NCBI RefSeq assembly: GCF_014836325.1
Contig: NZ_JACSQZ010000004.1
Span: 1-64,000 of the forward strand
Direction: 5' to 3'
Length of the DNA: 64,000 nt
Source of the DNA: Clostridium gallinarum
Lineage (GTDB): Bacteria > Bacillota > Clostridia > Clostridiales > Clostridiaceae
The position numbers were made by a program, and so were the translations under genes. Each line of letters starts with the position of its first letter. Position 1 is the first letter of the stretch. Positions 44,936-54,965 of the stretch are shown piece after piece. The notes under the pieces are model-generated. The model was not told the DNA's origin. It did not search any database and was given only the letters and a program-made list of their open reading frames with translations.

Positions 44936-46179
44936 CATTTGTGTTATTCTGAGATTATCTCAGACTCTATATTTCTATAGAGATCGGACTATATCATTAC
45001 CCAAATTTATTGGGTATAAGGCACTCTCGGATATTTCTCCATATATTAAACTATTAATACTTAGGATACTTTATCTAGTCTCTGAACCTTTAACCTATTT
45101 CTAGGAGACTTGGCTGCGGATTAACCAATCCTTAAACTTTTTACTTTACCCTAGATAGTTACTCTAGGCCCTTAATTCTATTGCTAGATTAAGTTAGTAT
45201 TTAAGGCTCTAAGGCCTTCCCCGCAATTCACCTTATTTTCTTTACAGATTTCTCTATAAAGGCACTCTTTATTAAATTCCACTTTTGATATTTTCTGTCT
45301 AATTTTATAGTTGAATCATTATATAAATATTTAAAAATATAATCAAATTCTTTTTTAGCACATATTTCTAATGACTTTATTTCTCTAGTTCTAGTATCTC
45401 TAATCTTAGAAAACTTAAAATTAGCTCTATATTCAATTTCTTTTAAAAATTCAAATGTACCTAAAATACTAAAACAATACGTAGGATATATATACTTTTT
45501 CTTTTCTCCAGTTATCATATGGTATGTTGTATTATGAGATAAATATATACTACCATCACCATCAAAATATCCTCTAATAAAATGACGTTCTAAATCTTTT
45601 CTTATTTTAGGAAATTTAATTAATGTTAGTGATTTATTAGGATATAATCCTATTTCTCTTAATCTAGTTGCCATTATTGAGGATGAGAAATTCAAACTAA
45701 ATCCTTCCTTCGAGTTTTCGAATCCTCCTTTAGAAGTTCCTCTTATGCTTCCTGTGAAGTTCAAAAGGCTAGCAATCTCCTCTAATAAATCTCTATCATT
45801 TATAGAAATAACTATATTATTATGTTTTTCATCTCCTACAAACCCATCTGCATATATAAATCCAAGTATATATGCTTTCTCTTGGCAATCAATTATATTA
45901 AAATAATTATCATTTAAAGTATATCTATTCTTTAGTCTTGTATTTATTTTTGCTTCTTGTAAAACTCTACTTACGCTCCTACAAGAAACACCTAATACAT
46001 CTGAAATCTCCTCAAAACATATGCTTTTATTACTATAATAAAAATCTATAATTTTCTTTTTATCATTCAAATTTAAATTATTATAACTTTTTTTCATTCC
46101 AACAAAGCACCTCTTAGTTTATTATTCTTCAGTTGGAATACTTTATACTCTTAAATATTTTATATGAAATTTAATTCAA
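44936..46179 (-). other. group I intron in dnaE, with homing endonuclease ORF
   Basis: A 1244-nt intervening sequence. On the minus strand the 3' third holds group I core elements: AATTGCGGGGA (near 45227, P4 5' strand), CCGCA (45119-45115, P4 3' strand), GGTTCAGAGACTAGA (45088-45074) and GATATAGTCCGATC (44995-44982). P7 pairs GACTA with TAGTC. Two hairpins follow, CTCTATAGAAATATAGAG with a GAAA loop (44982-44965) and CTGAGATAATCTCAG (44963-44949). Exon 1 ends in T (46180) and the intron ends in G (44936), as group I splicing requires. An intein is excluded because the frame stops 18 nt into the insert. The P1 pairing is not obvious to me. Confidence 0.92.
45228..46097 (-). CDS. LAGLIDADG homing endonuclease (intron-encoded)
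   Basis: A 289-aa endonuclease encoded inside the dnaE intron. Two LAGLIDADG motifs are AYILGFIYADG (75-85) and HFIRGYFDGDG (172-182), each with a catalytic acidic residue, so it is a monomeric two-motif enzyme. An N-terminal helix-turn-helix (EISDVLGVSCRSVSRVLQEA, 30-49) is an added DNA-binding module. It should cut intronless dnaE at the insertion site and so spread the intron; some relatives also act as splicing maturases. AAGAGGTG lies about 11 nt upstream of its ATG. Its TGA stop lies within the start of the intron core. Confidence 0.92.
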   Translation of the reverse strand: MKKSYNNLNLNDKKKIIDFYYSNKSICFEEISDVLGVSCRSVSRVLQEAKINTRLKNRYTLNDNYFNIIDCQEKAYILGFIYADGFVGDEKHNNIVISINDRDLLEEIASLLNFTGSIRGTSKGGFENSKEGFSLNFSSSIMATRLREIGLYPNKSLTLIKFPKIRKDLERHFIRGYFDGDGSIYLSHNTTYHMITGEKKKYIYPTYCFSILGTFEFLKEIEYRANFKFSKIRDTRTREIKSLEICAKKEFDYIFKYLYNDSTIKLDRKYQKWNLIKSAFIEKSVKKIR

Positions 46180-48496
46180 ATGCATAACTTGCAAAGTCCA
46201 TCATTTGATCAAAGATCTTGTTTGCAGCTTCTTCTGAAATTCCATTTCTTTTACAGCCTGGAACTTCTACATTACCATTTTCATCTACTACACCATAAAT
46301 AAAGTTTTTACGTTCTTCTTCCATGACCTTATGCTTTTTCTTAGACATAGCTCTTCTTACAAGGTCACTTCTTCCCATTGAATATCCAGCAAGTTTTCTT
46401 ACTATTTCCATAACCTGCTCTTGATAAACCATAACACCATAAGTAACATTTAATATATCTTCTAATTCTGGTACTACGTATTCAACCTTATCTGGATTTT
46501 GTTTACACTCTACATATCTTGGAATTTCTGCCATAGGACCTGGTCTATAAAGGGATATTCCGGCTATTATATCTTCTAAACAGTCTGGCTTTAATTCTTT
46601 CATGAATGAAGTCATACCTGCTGATTCTAATTGGAATACTCCTGACGTTTTTCCTTCACCAAGCATCTTGTAAACTTCTTTATCTTCAAAGTTTATTTTA
46701 TCTAAATTTATATCTATTCCTTGATTTTCTTTAATTATTTTAACTGCATCATTCATAACAGTTAATGTTCTTAGTCCAAGGAAATCCATTTTAAGAAGCC
46801 CTAATTCTTCTAAGGTTGTCATATCAAATTGTGCTACTATGGAATCTTCATTCTTTTGAAGTGGCACATATTCAACTAATGGCTTAGAAGCTATTACAAC
46901 TCCTGCTGCATGAGTTGATGAATGTCTTGGAATACCTTCTAAATCCTTACTAAGATCTATTAACTGCCTTACTCTTTCTTCATTATTATAAGCAGCTTTA
47001 AGTTCAGGATTTATTTCTAAAGCTTTATCTATAGTTATTCCTAGCATTGTAGGTATCATTTTAGCAATTCTATCTACTTCTGCATAAGAATAATTCATTG
47101 CTCTACCTACATCTCTAATACAAATTCTTGGTGCCATTGTTCCAAAGGTTATAATTTGTGATACATTGTTTACTCCGTATTTATCTACAACGTAATCTAT
47201 AACTTCCTGTCTTCTTTCATAACAAAAATCAGAATCTATATCTGGCATACTTACTCTTTCAGGATTTAAAAATCTTTCAAATAATAAGCTATACTTTATT
47301 GGATCTATTTTCGTTATTCCTAAGGTATATGCGACTATTGAACCTGCTGCAGATCCACGTCCTGGGCCAGTTGGGATTCCATTTTCATTTGCAAATCTTA
47401 TAAAATCCCATGTAATTAAGAAATAATCTACATATCCCATTTGCTTAATTACTGATAACTCGTATTCTAATCTTTCAATATATCCACAAGCTTCTTCATT
47501 ATTTTTATAATAATCCACAACATTTTCAACATTTAGTGGTTTATTCTGTACTTCTTTAAATACTTCATATCTCTCTATTAGCCCAGAATAACAAAGATTT
47601 CTTAAGTAAATAAAAGGCTCTAGACCTTCTGGTACAGGAAACTTCGGTAATTTAGATACATGAAATTCATAATCAAAGTTACATTCATTTGCAATCTTAG
47701 TTGTATTCTCCAAAGCTTCTGGAACATATGAAAACATATCCCACATTTCTTCTGGTGATTTTAAGTAAAACTGATCCGAAGGATATCTTCTTCTATTAGT
47801 ATCTTCAATAGTTTTACCTGTTTGTATACACATCAATATATCATGTGCTGCTGAATCCTTTTGATTTATGTAATGTACATCATTAGTTGCAACTAAAGGA
47901 ATTCCAGTTTCCTTAGATAACTTAATATTAGCTTCTGTAACCTTCCTTTGCTCATCCATTCCATGATTTTGTATTTCTAAATAAAAACCTTCTTTAAAAA
48001 TATCACTATATAAAAGTGCAACTTCTTTTGCCTTTTCATAATTATCTTTAAGATGCCAACGTTGAACTTCCCCACCTAGACATGCACTTAATGCTATAAG
48101 TCCTTCACTATGTTCTCTTAAAAACTCATGGTCAACTCTTGGCTTATAATAAAACCCTCTAATAGAAGCCTCAGATACTATCTCCATTAAATTTTTATAT
48201 CCAACTTCATTTTTAACTAATAAAACTAAATGATGTGTACTATTCTCTTTATCATTTAGTTTTATATCCATAGACTTTGCTGCTACATAAACTTCACACC
48301 CTAAAATAGGCTTAATTCCTTGTTCAACAGCCTCTTTATAAAAATTAACACATCCATACATAACTCCATGGTCAGTAATTGCAATACTATCCATGCCTAA
48401 TTCTTTGGCTTTGCTAATTATCTTTTTAACCTTCCCAGAACCATCAAGCAAACTATACTCTGTATGCAGATGTAAGTGAGTAAATTTTTTATCCAT
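46180..48496 (-). CDS. dnaE: DNA polymerase III alpha subunit, exon 1
   Basis: The 5' part of dnaE, the replicative polymerase subunit of the DnaE1 class. It has an N-terminal PHP domain (THLHLHTEYSLLDGSG, residues 6-21), palm with GPGRGSAAGSIVAY near 377-390 and the catalytic PDIDSDF at 418-424 (Asp419, Asp421), and the fingers start. Exon 1 is 772 codons plus one base and ends in FASYA plus the first base of Phe. Without splicing, translation runs 5 codons into the intron and stops at 46160-46162, leaving a 778-aa product lacking the OB and tau-binding parts. AGGAGGTGT precedes the ATG. Confidence 0.95.
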
Positions 48497-48511
48497 TTAA
48501 ACACCTCCTTG

Positions 48512-48530
48512 ACAAGCACTACGTGCTTGT
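48512..48530. repeat. hairpin just upstream of dnaE
   Basis: ACAAGCAC (48512-48519) pairs with GTGCTTGT (48523-48530), next to the dnaE ribosome-binding site. It abuts the repeat at 48528. Confidence 0.55.
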
Positions 48531-48662
48531 AATTAATAATTAAGAATGAAAAATTAAAAATTAAGGAAGTAATTTGTTCCAAATTACCATAATTAAAATT
48601 TAGAAACTCAGCTCGCTGAGTTTCTTCATAAATTCTACATTCTTAACTCTTCATTCTTCATT
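48528..48662. repeat. MITE-like intergenic repeat with internal hairpins, copy B
   Basis: The ends are AATTAATAATTAAGAATG (48531) and CATTCTTCATTTT (48651), imperfectly inverted. The inside has GTAATTTG with CAAATTAC (48569-48587) and GAAACTCAGC with GCTGAGTTTC (48603-48624), both perfect. The outer sequences resemble those of copy A (2309-2455), but the inner hairpins are different. The element fills the dnaE-whiA gap. Confidence 0.6.
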
Positions 48663-49613
48663 TTAATAAGTTCCTGATCTTATTTCTTCCGCTATTTTTT
48701 CTATTTTTCTTAATCTATGATTAATACCAGATTTACCTACAGGTGGATTTAGCATTTCACCCAATTCTTTTAAGGATTCATCTGGATAGCTTAATCTAAG
48801 CTCAGCTACTTCCCTTAAGTTCTTTGGTAATCTTTGTAGTCCAATTTCTTTTTGTATAAGCTTTATACTTTCAACTTGTCTAACAGCAGCATTAACAGTT
48901 TTGCTTAAATTAGCTGTTTCGCAATTTACAAGTCTATTCACATTATTTCTCATTTCCTTCATTATTCTTATATTCTCTAATTCTAATAATGAAGTGTGAG
49001 CTCCTATAATACTTAAAAGATTTGAAATTTGTTCTCCTTCTTTTAAATAAATTATAAAGCTATTTTTTCTTTGTATAACCTTTGAATTTAGTCCAAAGGT
49101 ATTAATTAAAGCACATAAGTCTCTAGCATATTCTTCGCTATGTGTTACAAACTCTAAGTGATAAGTCTTTTCAGGATTGCTTATACTTCCTCCACCTATA
49201 AAAGCACCTCTAATATATGCTCTTTTCAGCTCATCTGATTGGACCATTTCTTGATTTATTCTATAATTTAAGGTTAAGACTCCTTCAATTTCTGAAAGTA
49301 TGCCTGTATCCCTTAAAAGATCTCTAACTCCCATATTTTCTTCAATAAGAACCATATATATATTATTCTTTTTTAAAGAATTACTCTTTTTTACCATTAA
49401 TTTTGAATGTATATTAAAATGCTCTTTAAGCAAACTAAATATGTGTCTTGCAGATGCTGGATTTTCAGTGGTAATTCTAAAGGATAACCCTAACCCATTA
49501 AAAGATATTGTTCCACTTACTTTCATTATTGCCGAAATTTCAGCTAAAGCCTCATCTTTTGACAATTCTGAATGTCTGCAAATTTCTCCTTTAACTTTTG
49601 ATGAAAATGACAT
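48663..49613 (-). CDS. whiA: sporulation/cell-division regulator WhiA
   Basis: A 316-aa protein with a degenerate LAGLIDADG-like N-terminal domain (RAYIRGAFIGGGSISNPEKT near residue 130) and C-terminal helix-turn-helix (RLSYPDESLKELGEML near 272). It is a conserved DNA-binding protein that in Bacillus affects cell division and chromosome segregation. The domain is not nucleolytic. It belongs to the yvcK-rapZ-whiA cluster, but here an orphan sensor kinase separates it from yvcK. Confidence 0.95.
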   Translation of the reverse strand: MSFSSKVKGEICRHSELSKDEALAEISAIMKVSGTISFNGLGLSFRITTENPASARHIFSLLKEHFNIHSKLMVKKSNSLKKNNIYMVLIEENMGVRDLLRDTGILSEIEGVLTLNYRINQEMVQSDELKRAYIRGAFIGGGSISNPEKTYHLEFVTHSEEYARDLCALINTFGLNSKVIQRKNSFIIYLKEGEQISNLLSIIGAHTSLLELENIRIMKEMRNNVNRLVNCETANLSKTVNAAVRQVESIKLIQKEIGLQRLPKNLREVAELRLSYPDESLKELGEMLNPPVGKSGINHRLRKIEKIAEEIRSGTY

Positions 49614-49701
49614 ATTGCCTATTTCTCCTTATTTAGTATTGTTATCATGTAATTATAACATAAATAATAATAAAAATTTATATGTAAATTATAGTTTAAA
49701 T

Positions 49702-50946
49702 CTAAATATATATATCTATTACTAAAAAATCTTCCTCTACCCTAGCGTAAATATTTCCTTTATATTTCTTTACTATTTTCTTTACGTTAAACAACCCATA
49801 CCCTCTACCTTTTCCCTTACTAGAAAAACCTTTTTTAAAGAAATTTTCTATTTCTTCAGAATCTATGTCTAATCCTGAAATACCATTCTTCACCTGTATT
49901 TTATATCTTTCTATATATCTTATATCTAACATTATCTTTTTGTTAGTAGCCTTTTTAGTTGCCTCAATAGCATTATTTAATAAGTTACTTAAAAGTATAG
50001 TTATTTCTGTATCATCAATATATGAATTTTTCATATTTGTCTTAATTTCATAATTTAAATTTATCCCTAGCTGCTCACATTCAACCAACTTACTATATAC
50101 AATTGCCTTTATTATAGTATTTTCTATATCTAAAACCTTACTATATGTATTCTTATTTTGTATATGTCCAACATAATTACTAGCCTTTTCTTTAATCTCT
50201 GGTATTGACTTAGATACTTGTATCATAGAATAAATCATATTAATATGATTCTTATATTCATGCTCGCTTGCCTTTATATTTTGAATTATTTCATCTATAA
50301 GAGGATTATATGTACTTTTTACTTCAATATTTTTATTTTTCAATATTGTTTTATGTATATTTCTGTAGAAATTTATATTAAAAAATACATTAATTAAAAT
50401 AAAAGCATTAATTTGAAGTGCTATATTATTATATAAAATTCTATTATCGTATACTATTTTAAATATCATAAATAATGTAAATACGTTTAAAGCAATAATT
50501 GAAAGTAAAATATTATCCTCAACATATTTCTCAAAATTTATATTCTTTTTCTTTTTATCTAAGAATATCATTATTCCTAATACACTTATAACATAAAGTA
50601 TTAATTGTAACACTTTATATTCCTTTGTTTTTCCAGTAAAAAGATAGCATATTGTTACTATACTAGTTTGTAATATAAATCCAATTATAACAGATATAAT
50701 TACTTCTGTTAAAGCTAATATGTTATCCTTCTTATCTACATATGCTATAGCAACAATTTCAGCTATTAATAAAACTATATAAACTATTATACTGTTAATA
50801 GTATTAAATTTATAAAATAGTATGCTGCATATTATAACTATTATAGAATACTCTAAATATTTCTTCTTATTACCATTGTTATTAAATAATTTATCATATA
50901 ACAATGTAACAATCATCATCTCAATAAATATCCCTATAACTTCCAT
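49702..50946 (-). CDS. orphan GHKL sensor histidine kinase (AgrC-like)
   Basis: A 414-aa kinase with six or seven N-terminal membrane helices (to about residue 195). The cytoplasmic part has the phosphoacceptor His in KASEHEYKNHINMIYSMI, N box LLSNLLNNAIEAT and G box GKGRGYGLFNVKKIVKKYKG. ATG at 50946 is chosen because AAGGGG lies 7 nt before it; a TTG directly upstream is also possible. No response regulator is adjacent. It interrupts the normally adjacent whiA and yvcK, so it is likely an insertion into the cluster. Confidence 0.9.
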   Translation of the reverse strand: MEVIGIFIEMMIVTLLYDKLFNNNGNKKKYLEYSIIVIICSILFYKFNTINSIIVYIVLLIAEIVAIAYVDKKDNILALTEVIISVIIGFILQTSIVTICYLFTGKTKEYKVLQLILYVISVLGIMIFLDKKKKNINFEKYVEDNILLSIIALNVFTLFMIFKIVYDNRILYNNIALQINAFILINVFFNINFYRNIHKTILKNKNIEVKSTYNPLIDEIIQNIKASEHEYKNHINMIYSMIQVSKSIPEIKEKASNYVGHIQNKNTYSKVLDIENTIIKAIVYSKLVECEQLGINLNYEIKTNMKNSYIDDTEITILLSNLLNNAIEATKKATNKKIMLDIRYIERYKIQVKNGISGLDIDSEEIENFFKKGFSSKGKGRGYGLFNVKKIVKKYKGNIYARVEEDFLVIDIYI

Positions 50947-51051
50947 CAATAATCCCCTTTTCGATTATTTAAAATATACTTTTAAACATATTTTAGCAAA
51001 TATCCCTATAGTTTTCTATATATTTCTATATATTGCTAACTCAATTAAAAA

Positions 51052-51072
51052 AGAGTAGATATGCCCTACTCT
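51052..51072 (-). terminator. yvcK terminator
   Basis: AGAGTAG (51052-51058) pairs with CTACTCT (51066-51072), followed on the minus strand by TTTTTTAATTG. It lies just beyond the yvcK stop. Confidence 0.75.
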
Positions 51073-51085
51073 CTTCCATATTATA

Positions 51086-52435
51086 TTAATTTTTATTTTC
51101 TTTGCTTTTTCTTTCTTTTTCTTTTATCTTTTGAGAAACATACATATATTCTATTATTCTCTTTCTATCATACAGTAGCTTCTTTTCCATTATTGTATCT
51201 ACAAGTACTTCTGCCAAATATTCAGAATCGTGCTTAACATAGCCTTTTTCTATTTTTGCTAAAGATGCTTCTATAATTTCTACACCCAAACTCTTAAGCT
51301 CTTTTCTATCTAAATCTACTAATTGTGAATTATCCTTTAGATATTTTTCTTTTATATCAGAAGGTATATCTCCTCTATTAGCAATTACATAATCTACAAT
51401 ACCTCTTCCACCATATTTTTTCAATATTTTTATATGGTCTGATGCCTTAAACCCTTGCGTTTCTCCTGGCTGTGTCATTATATTAGAGATATAAATCTTA
51501 ATTGCATCACTTTTTCTAATATTTTCGGCTATATCTTTAACTAAAAGATTAGGTATTATACTAGTATAAAGACTTCCCGGTCCTAATACTATTGCATCTG
51601 CCTCTTCTATTGCTTTAATAGCATCTTGAAGTGGTTTAGCATCATAAGGTTCTATCATTAATTTTTTTATTCTTGTTTTTTGTTTTATAGCTTCTTCAGG
51701 AATTTGTGACTCCCCTTCTATTTTACTACCATTTTCAAGCTCAGCTACTAGCTTCATATCTTCTAAAGTTACAGGTAATACCTTTCCTGTAACCGCAAGA
51801 ACTGAGCTCATCTTTTGAACAGCATCTTCAAAATTTTCACTTACTCCATCCATAGCAGCTAAAAATAAATTACCAAAACTTTGATTTTTTAATCTTCCAT
51901 CTGGAAATCTATATTGAAGAAGTTCCTCCATTAAAGGCTCTGTATCTGCTAAAGCTAAAATACAGTTTCTTATATCTCCTGGAGGTAACATTCCTAAATC
52001 TTCTCTTAAAGCTCCAGATCCGCCACCATCATCTGCTACAGTTACAATAGCTGTAATATTAGAAGTATAATACTTCAATCCTCTAAGCATTGTAGATAAT
52101 CCAGTACCTCCACCTACAACTACTATTTTAGGCCCCTTTACTAATAATCTTTTTTCGTATATTAAATTTTCCATTTTCCTACTATCTAATGATAAATGGA
52201 TATATCCTTTATTAGTTAAAGCAATAATTGATTTCATACTTTCAACAACTGAAATATATATTACAAGTACTCCAGTAATATTTAAAAATATATAAAATAT
52301 TTTGTAATAAATATCATATACCCTTCTCACTGCCAATTCGGTAAACCCAAAAGCAATTAAAAGAATTCCAAATATTCCAAAGAAAAACCATCTTTTAATC
52401 CTAACTCCAGGTTTTAACCATTCTTTAATACTCAT
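51086..52435 (-). CDS. yvcK: YvcK/CofD-like gluconeogenesis factor
   Basis: A 449-aa protein needed for growth on gluconeogenic carbon sources and for wall shape in Bacillus. Two N-terminal membrane segments (about 15-35 and 45-62) precede the UDP-sugar-binding core: [17 protein letters not shown] near 105, [14 protein letters not shown] near 128, and [15 protein letters not shown] near 310. Bacillus YvcK lacks the membrane part, which is common in Clostridium. It overlaps rapZ by 4 bp (ATGA), so translation is coupled. Confidence 0.94.
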   Translation of the reverse strand: MSIKEWLKPGVRIKRWFFFGIFGILLIAFGFTELAVRRVYDIYYKIFYIFLNITGVLVIYISVVESMKSIIALTNKGYIHLSLDSRKMENLIYEKRLLVKGPKIVVVGGGTGLSTMLRGLKYYTSNITAIVTVADDGGGSGALREDLGMLPPGDIRNCILALADTEPLMEELLQYRFPDGRLKNQSFGNLFLAAMDGVSENFEDAVQKMSSVLAVTGKVLPVTLEDMKLVAELENGSKIEGESQIPEEAIKQKTRIKKLMIEPYDAKPLQDAIKAIEEADAIVLGPGSLYTSIIPNLLVKDIAENIRKSDAIKIYISNIMTQPGETQGFKASDHIKILKKYGGRGIVDYVIANRGDIPSDIKEKYLKDNSQLVDLDRKELKSLGVEIIEASLAKIEKGYVKHDSEYLAEVLVDTIMEKKLLYDRKRIIEYMYVSQKIKEKERKSKENKN

Positions 52436-53316
52436 AGCTTCTTAGCTCCTTGATGTACATCTTCCCTAATATCTCTATGTTCTACTGATATATTATAATT
52501 TCTACTTGCTAAATTTTCATATATTTTATTTGCTATAGCAACTGACCTATGTCTTCCCCCTGTACATCCTATAGATATAATAAGTTGTCTTTTTCCTTCT
52601 TTTTTATAGTTAGGAATTAAAAATTCTAAAAGTTCATCAGCTCTCTTTATAAATCCTTTTGTTTCTTCTTGTTCTAATACATATCTTTTAACTGGTTCAT
52701 CATTTCCTGAATAAGGTTTAAGTTCTGGAATATAAAATGGATTTGGTATAAACCTAACATCAAATACTAGATCTGAGTCTACAGGTATTCCATATTTAAA
52801 TCCAAAGCTTAAAATAGTTACAGAAAGATCTTTTTCTGGTTCTTTTACATCACCATAATTTTTTGTCATCTCTTCTCTTAAATCTTTTATAGCATATTTA
52901 GATGTATCTATTATTATATCCGCTCTATCCTTTACTTCTCTTAACCTTTTTCTCTCTTCATTAATTCCTGTAATTATTCTACTTCCAGGTGCTAATGGAT
53001 GACTTCTTCTACTTTCTTTAAATCTCTTAACCAGTACTTCATCAGAAGCATCTAAAAATAATATCTCATATTTAAAGTCCTGTTTCTTTAAATAAATTAA
53101 GCTTTCAAATAAGTCATCAAAGAATATTCCACCTCTGATGTCTATAACTAAAGCTACCTTATTTATTTTCCCTTGGCTTTGTACACACGCCTCTGCAAAC
53201 TTTGGTATTAACTTTGGTGGAAGGTTATCTACGCAAAAGTATCCCATATCTTCAAGACTTCTTGTTGCCTCTGTTTTACCTGCTCCTGATAATCCTGTAA
53301 CTATTATAAATCTCAT
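52432..53316 (-). CDS. rapZ: RNase adapter RapZ (YvcJ)
   Basis: A 294-aa P-loop protein. Walker [11 protein letters not shown] near residue 8, [18 protein letters not shown] near 180, and C-terminal [14 protein letters not shown] near 250 are the family marks. In E. coli it guides small-RNA cleavage; in Firmicutes YvcJ the role is less clear. It begins the rapZ-yvcK pair, with GGAGG near the start. Confidence 0.95.
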   Translation of the reverse strand: MRFIIVTGLSGAGKTEATRSLEDMGYFCVDNLPPKLIPKFAEACVQSQGKINKVALVIDIRGGIFFDDLFESLIYLKKQDFKYEILFLDASDEVLVKRFKESRRSHPLAPGSRIITGINEERKRLREVKDRADIIIDTSKYAIKDLREEMTKNYGDVKEPEKDLSVTILSFGFKYGIPVDSDLVFDVRFIPNPFYIPELKPYSGNDEPVKRYVLEQEETKGFIKRADELLEFLIPNYKKEGKRQLIISIGCTGGRHRSVAIANKIYENLASRNYNISVEHRDIREDVHQGAKKL

Positions 53317-53384
53317 GATGCTACCTCCCTAAATATATAGTCTATTAACTTAATTATACCATATTTACCCTAGCAATATAAATA

Positions 53385-53454
53385 AAAGTGTTCTGTTTAA
53401 GGCTTTTTATGATCTTAAATTTACTTCAAGTCATCTTGCCCTATTAGAACACTT
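53385..53454. repeat. long-loop inverted repeat between AIM24 and rapZ genes
   Basis: AAAGTGTTCT (53385-53394) and AGAACACTTT (53445-53454) are perfectly inverted around a 50-nt loop with little T-tract. It may be a terminator of the AIM24 gene or a small structured element. Confidence 0.5.
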
Positions 53455-53512
53455 TAATTCTATTAATAACATTTTTCTATAATTATTACTTTATACTGTT
53501 ATACTTTCTTAT

Positions 53513-54304
53513 TTACTTTTCAAATATATTTCCTAAAGTTCCAAGAAGACTTCCTTCATCCACAGATTTGCCCATATTTTGTGGAGCTGCTGCATATACT
53601 CTAGATGCAAGTTTACTAAATGGAAGACTTTGAATCCATACATCACCAGGTCCAGTTAAAGTAGCAAAGAATAATCCCTCTCCTCCAAAAACTGCATTTT
53701 TTATTCCACCTACAAATTGTATGTCATAACGAACATTTTGAGTCATAGCAACTAAACAACCTGTATCTATCTTTATAGTTTCTCCAGGCATTAAGCTTTT
53801 TTTAACTATTGTTCCTCCAGCATGTATAAATGCTAAGCCATTCCCCTCAAGCTTTTGTAATATAAATCCTTCTCCTCCAAAGAATCCTGTCCCTAACTTT
53901 TTAGTAAATTCAATTCCTATACTTACTCCTTTAGCACAACATAAAAAAGAATCCTTTTGACATATTAACCTTCCCCCAAGATTTCTTAAATCCATAGGAA
54001 GTATCTTTCCTGGATAAGGTGCTGCAAAAGCTACTTTTTGCTTTAACATTCCTTCATTTGTAAATGCAGTCATAAATAAGCTTTCTCCTGTTATAACTCT
54101 TTTGGCTGCACTTCCTAACATTCCAAAAAATCCACCTGATTTAGACCTTTCACTACCATCTCCAAATATAGCATCCATTGTAATACTATTATCCATCATC
54201 ATCATTGCTCCAGATTCAGCAATAACAGTTTCTCTTGGATCTAATTCAATTTCAACAAATTGCATTTCATTTCCTTTAATCTCATAATCAATATCATGAA
54301 TCAT
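53513..54304 (-). CDS. AIM24 family protein (TIGR00266)
   Basis: A 263-aa glycine- and beta-rich protein with no membrane segment. It opens [21 protein letters not shown] and has [20 protein letters not shown] near residue 57 and [20 protein letters not shown] near 140, the family signatures. It is related to yeast Aim24, with no clear bacterial function. It follows the LURP-one-like gene by 25 bp on the same strand, so the pair is probably one operon. Confidence 0.9.
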   Translation of the reverse strand: MIHDIDYEIKGNEMQFVEIELDPRETVIAESGAMMMMDNSITMDAIFGDGSERSKSGGFFGMLGSAAKRVITGESLFMTAFTNEGMLKQKVAFAAPYPGKILPMDLRNLGGRLICQKDSFLCCAKGVSIGIEFTKKLGTGFFGGEGFILQKLEGNGLAFIHAGGTIVKKSLMPGETIKIDTGCLVAMTQNVRYDIQFVGGIKNAVFGGEGLFFATLTGPGDVWIQSLPFSKLASRVYAAAPQNMGKSVDEGSLLGTLGNIFEK

Positions 54305-54329
54305 TTTATCTCTTCTCCTTTAAAATTTG

Positions 54330-54812
54330 TTAATTATTCTTATGAAATTTAACCATATCTATCATTACTAATAGTCCTATAAAAAATGTAGTATAAGATT
54401 CATCTATAACTTCAAGAAAATATCTATCTCTTCCTAAAGTTAATTCTTTATTTATTTTCCCTATTATAATTCCATTTCTTTTTATTTCATAATTTCTACC
54501 TAATATGCTTGAGCTATCCATATTCATAATTCCAACTGTTCCCGTTATATTATATTCAGGAATCATAAATTCTTTCTTTATTGTGGCTATTTCTTTCATA
54601 TTTTCATCATATGCAATATATTTATGAGTTCCTAACCTAATTTGTTGTCTCATATATAATAATTTTCTATTATTCAAATCATATAAACTTATATTTTTTC
54701 CTATATCAAACCTATCTCCCTCTGCAATAAAAATCTTATTATCATTCTCATCATAAATATCAAACTTAGCTCCTATTGCAAATAATCTTTCTTTAACATA
54801 AAACCTCTTCAT
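54330..54812 (-). CDS. LURP-one-related (tubby-like barrel) protein
   Basis: A 160-aa beta-rich protein. MKRFYVKERLFAIGAKFDIYDEN, then a series of strands (LGTHKYIAYDENMKEIATIKKEF) and FFIGLLVMIDMVKFHKNN at the C-terminus match the LOR family, which has the tubby-like fold and may bind phospholipid. It is first in the operon with the AIM24 gene. The function in bacteria is not established. Confidence 0.85.
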   Translation of the reverse strand: MKRFYVKERLFAIGAKFDIYDENDNKIFIAEGDRFDIGKNISLYDLNNRKLLYMRQQIRLGTHKYIAYDENMKEIATIKKEFMIPEYNITGTVGIMNMDSSSILGRNYEIKRNGIIIGKINKELTLGRDRYFLEVIDESYTTFFIGLLVMIDMVKFHKNN

Positions 54813-54922
54813 AAATCCAGCCCCTTAAACATTTATTTTTAACTTTAAATATAGTATATTATACCTCTTATTTATTGTCAATATTTCTCATTTATATTTA
54901 TTTCTAATTTTTTGTTAAAAAA

Positions 54923-54948
54923 AGGAACTTAGCTTATACTAAATTCCT
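54923..54948 (-). terminator. murB terminator
   Basis: AGGAACTTAG (54923-54932) pairs with CTAAATTCCT (54939-54948), one mismatch, followed on the minus strand by a T-tract. Confidence 0.7.
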
Positions 54949-54965
54949 CTTATTATTTAATCTAT

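Noticed and set aside
44936..46179. dnaE insert as an intein
   Set aside because: The exon 1 frame meets a stop 18 nt into the insert, the endonuclease has its own start and ribosome site, and group I core sequences are present.
43698..48496. dnaE broken by an assembly error or frameshift
   Set aside because: The gap is a complete intron with endonuclease and core; joining the predicted exons gives an exact in-frame product.
48663..49613. WhiA as a second homing endonuclease
   Set aside because: Its LAGLIDADG-like domain lacks the acidic catalytic residues and it has the WhiA HTH and gene context.
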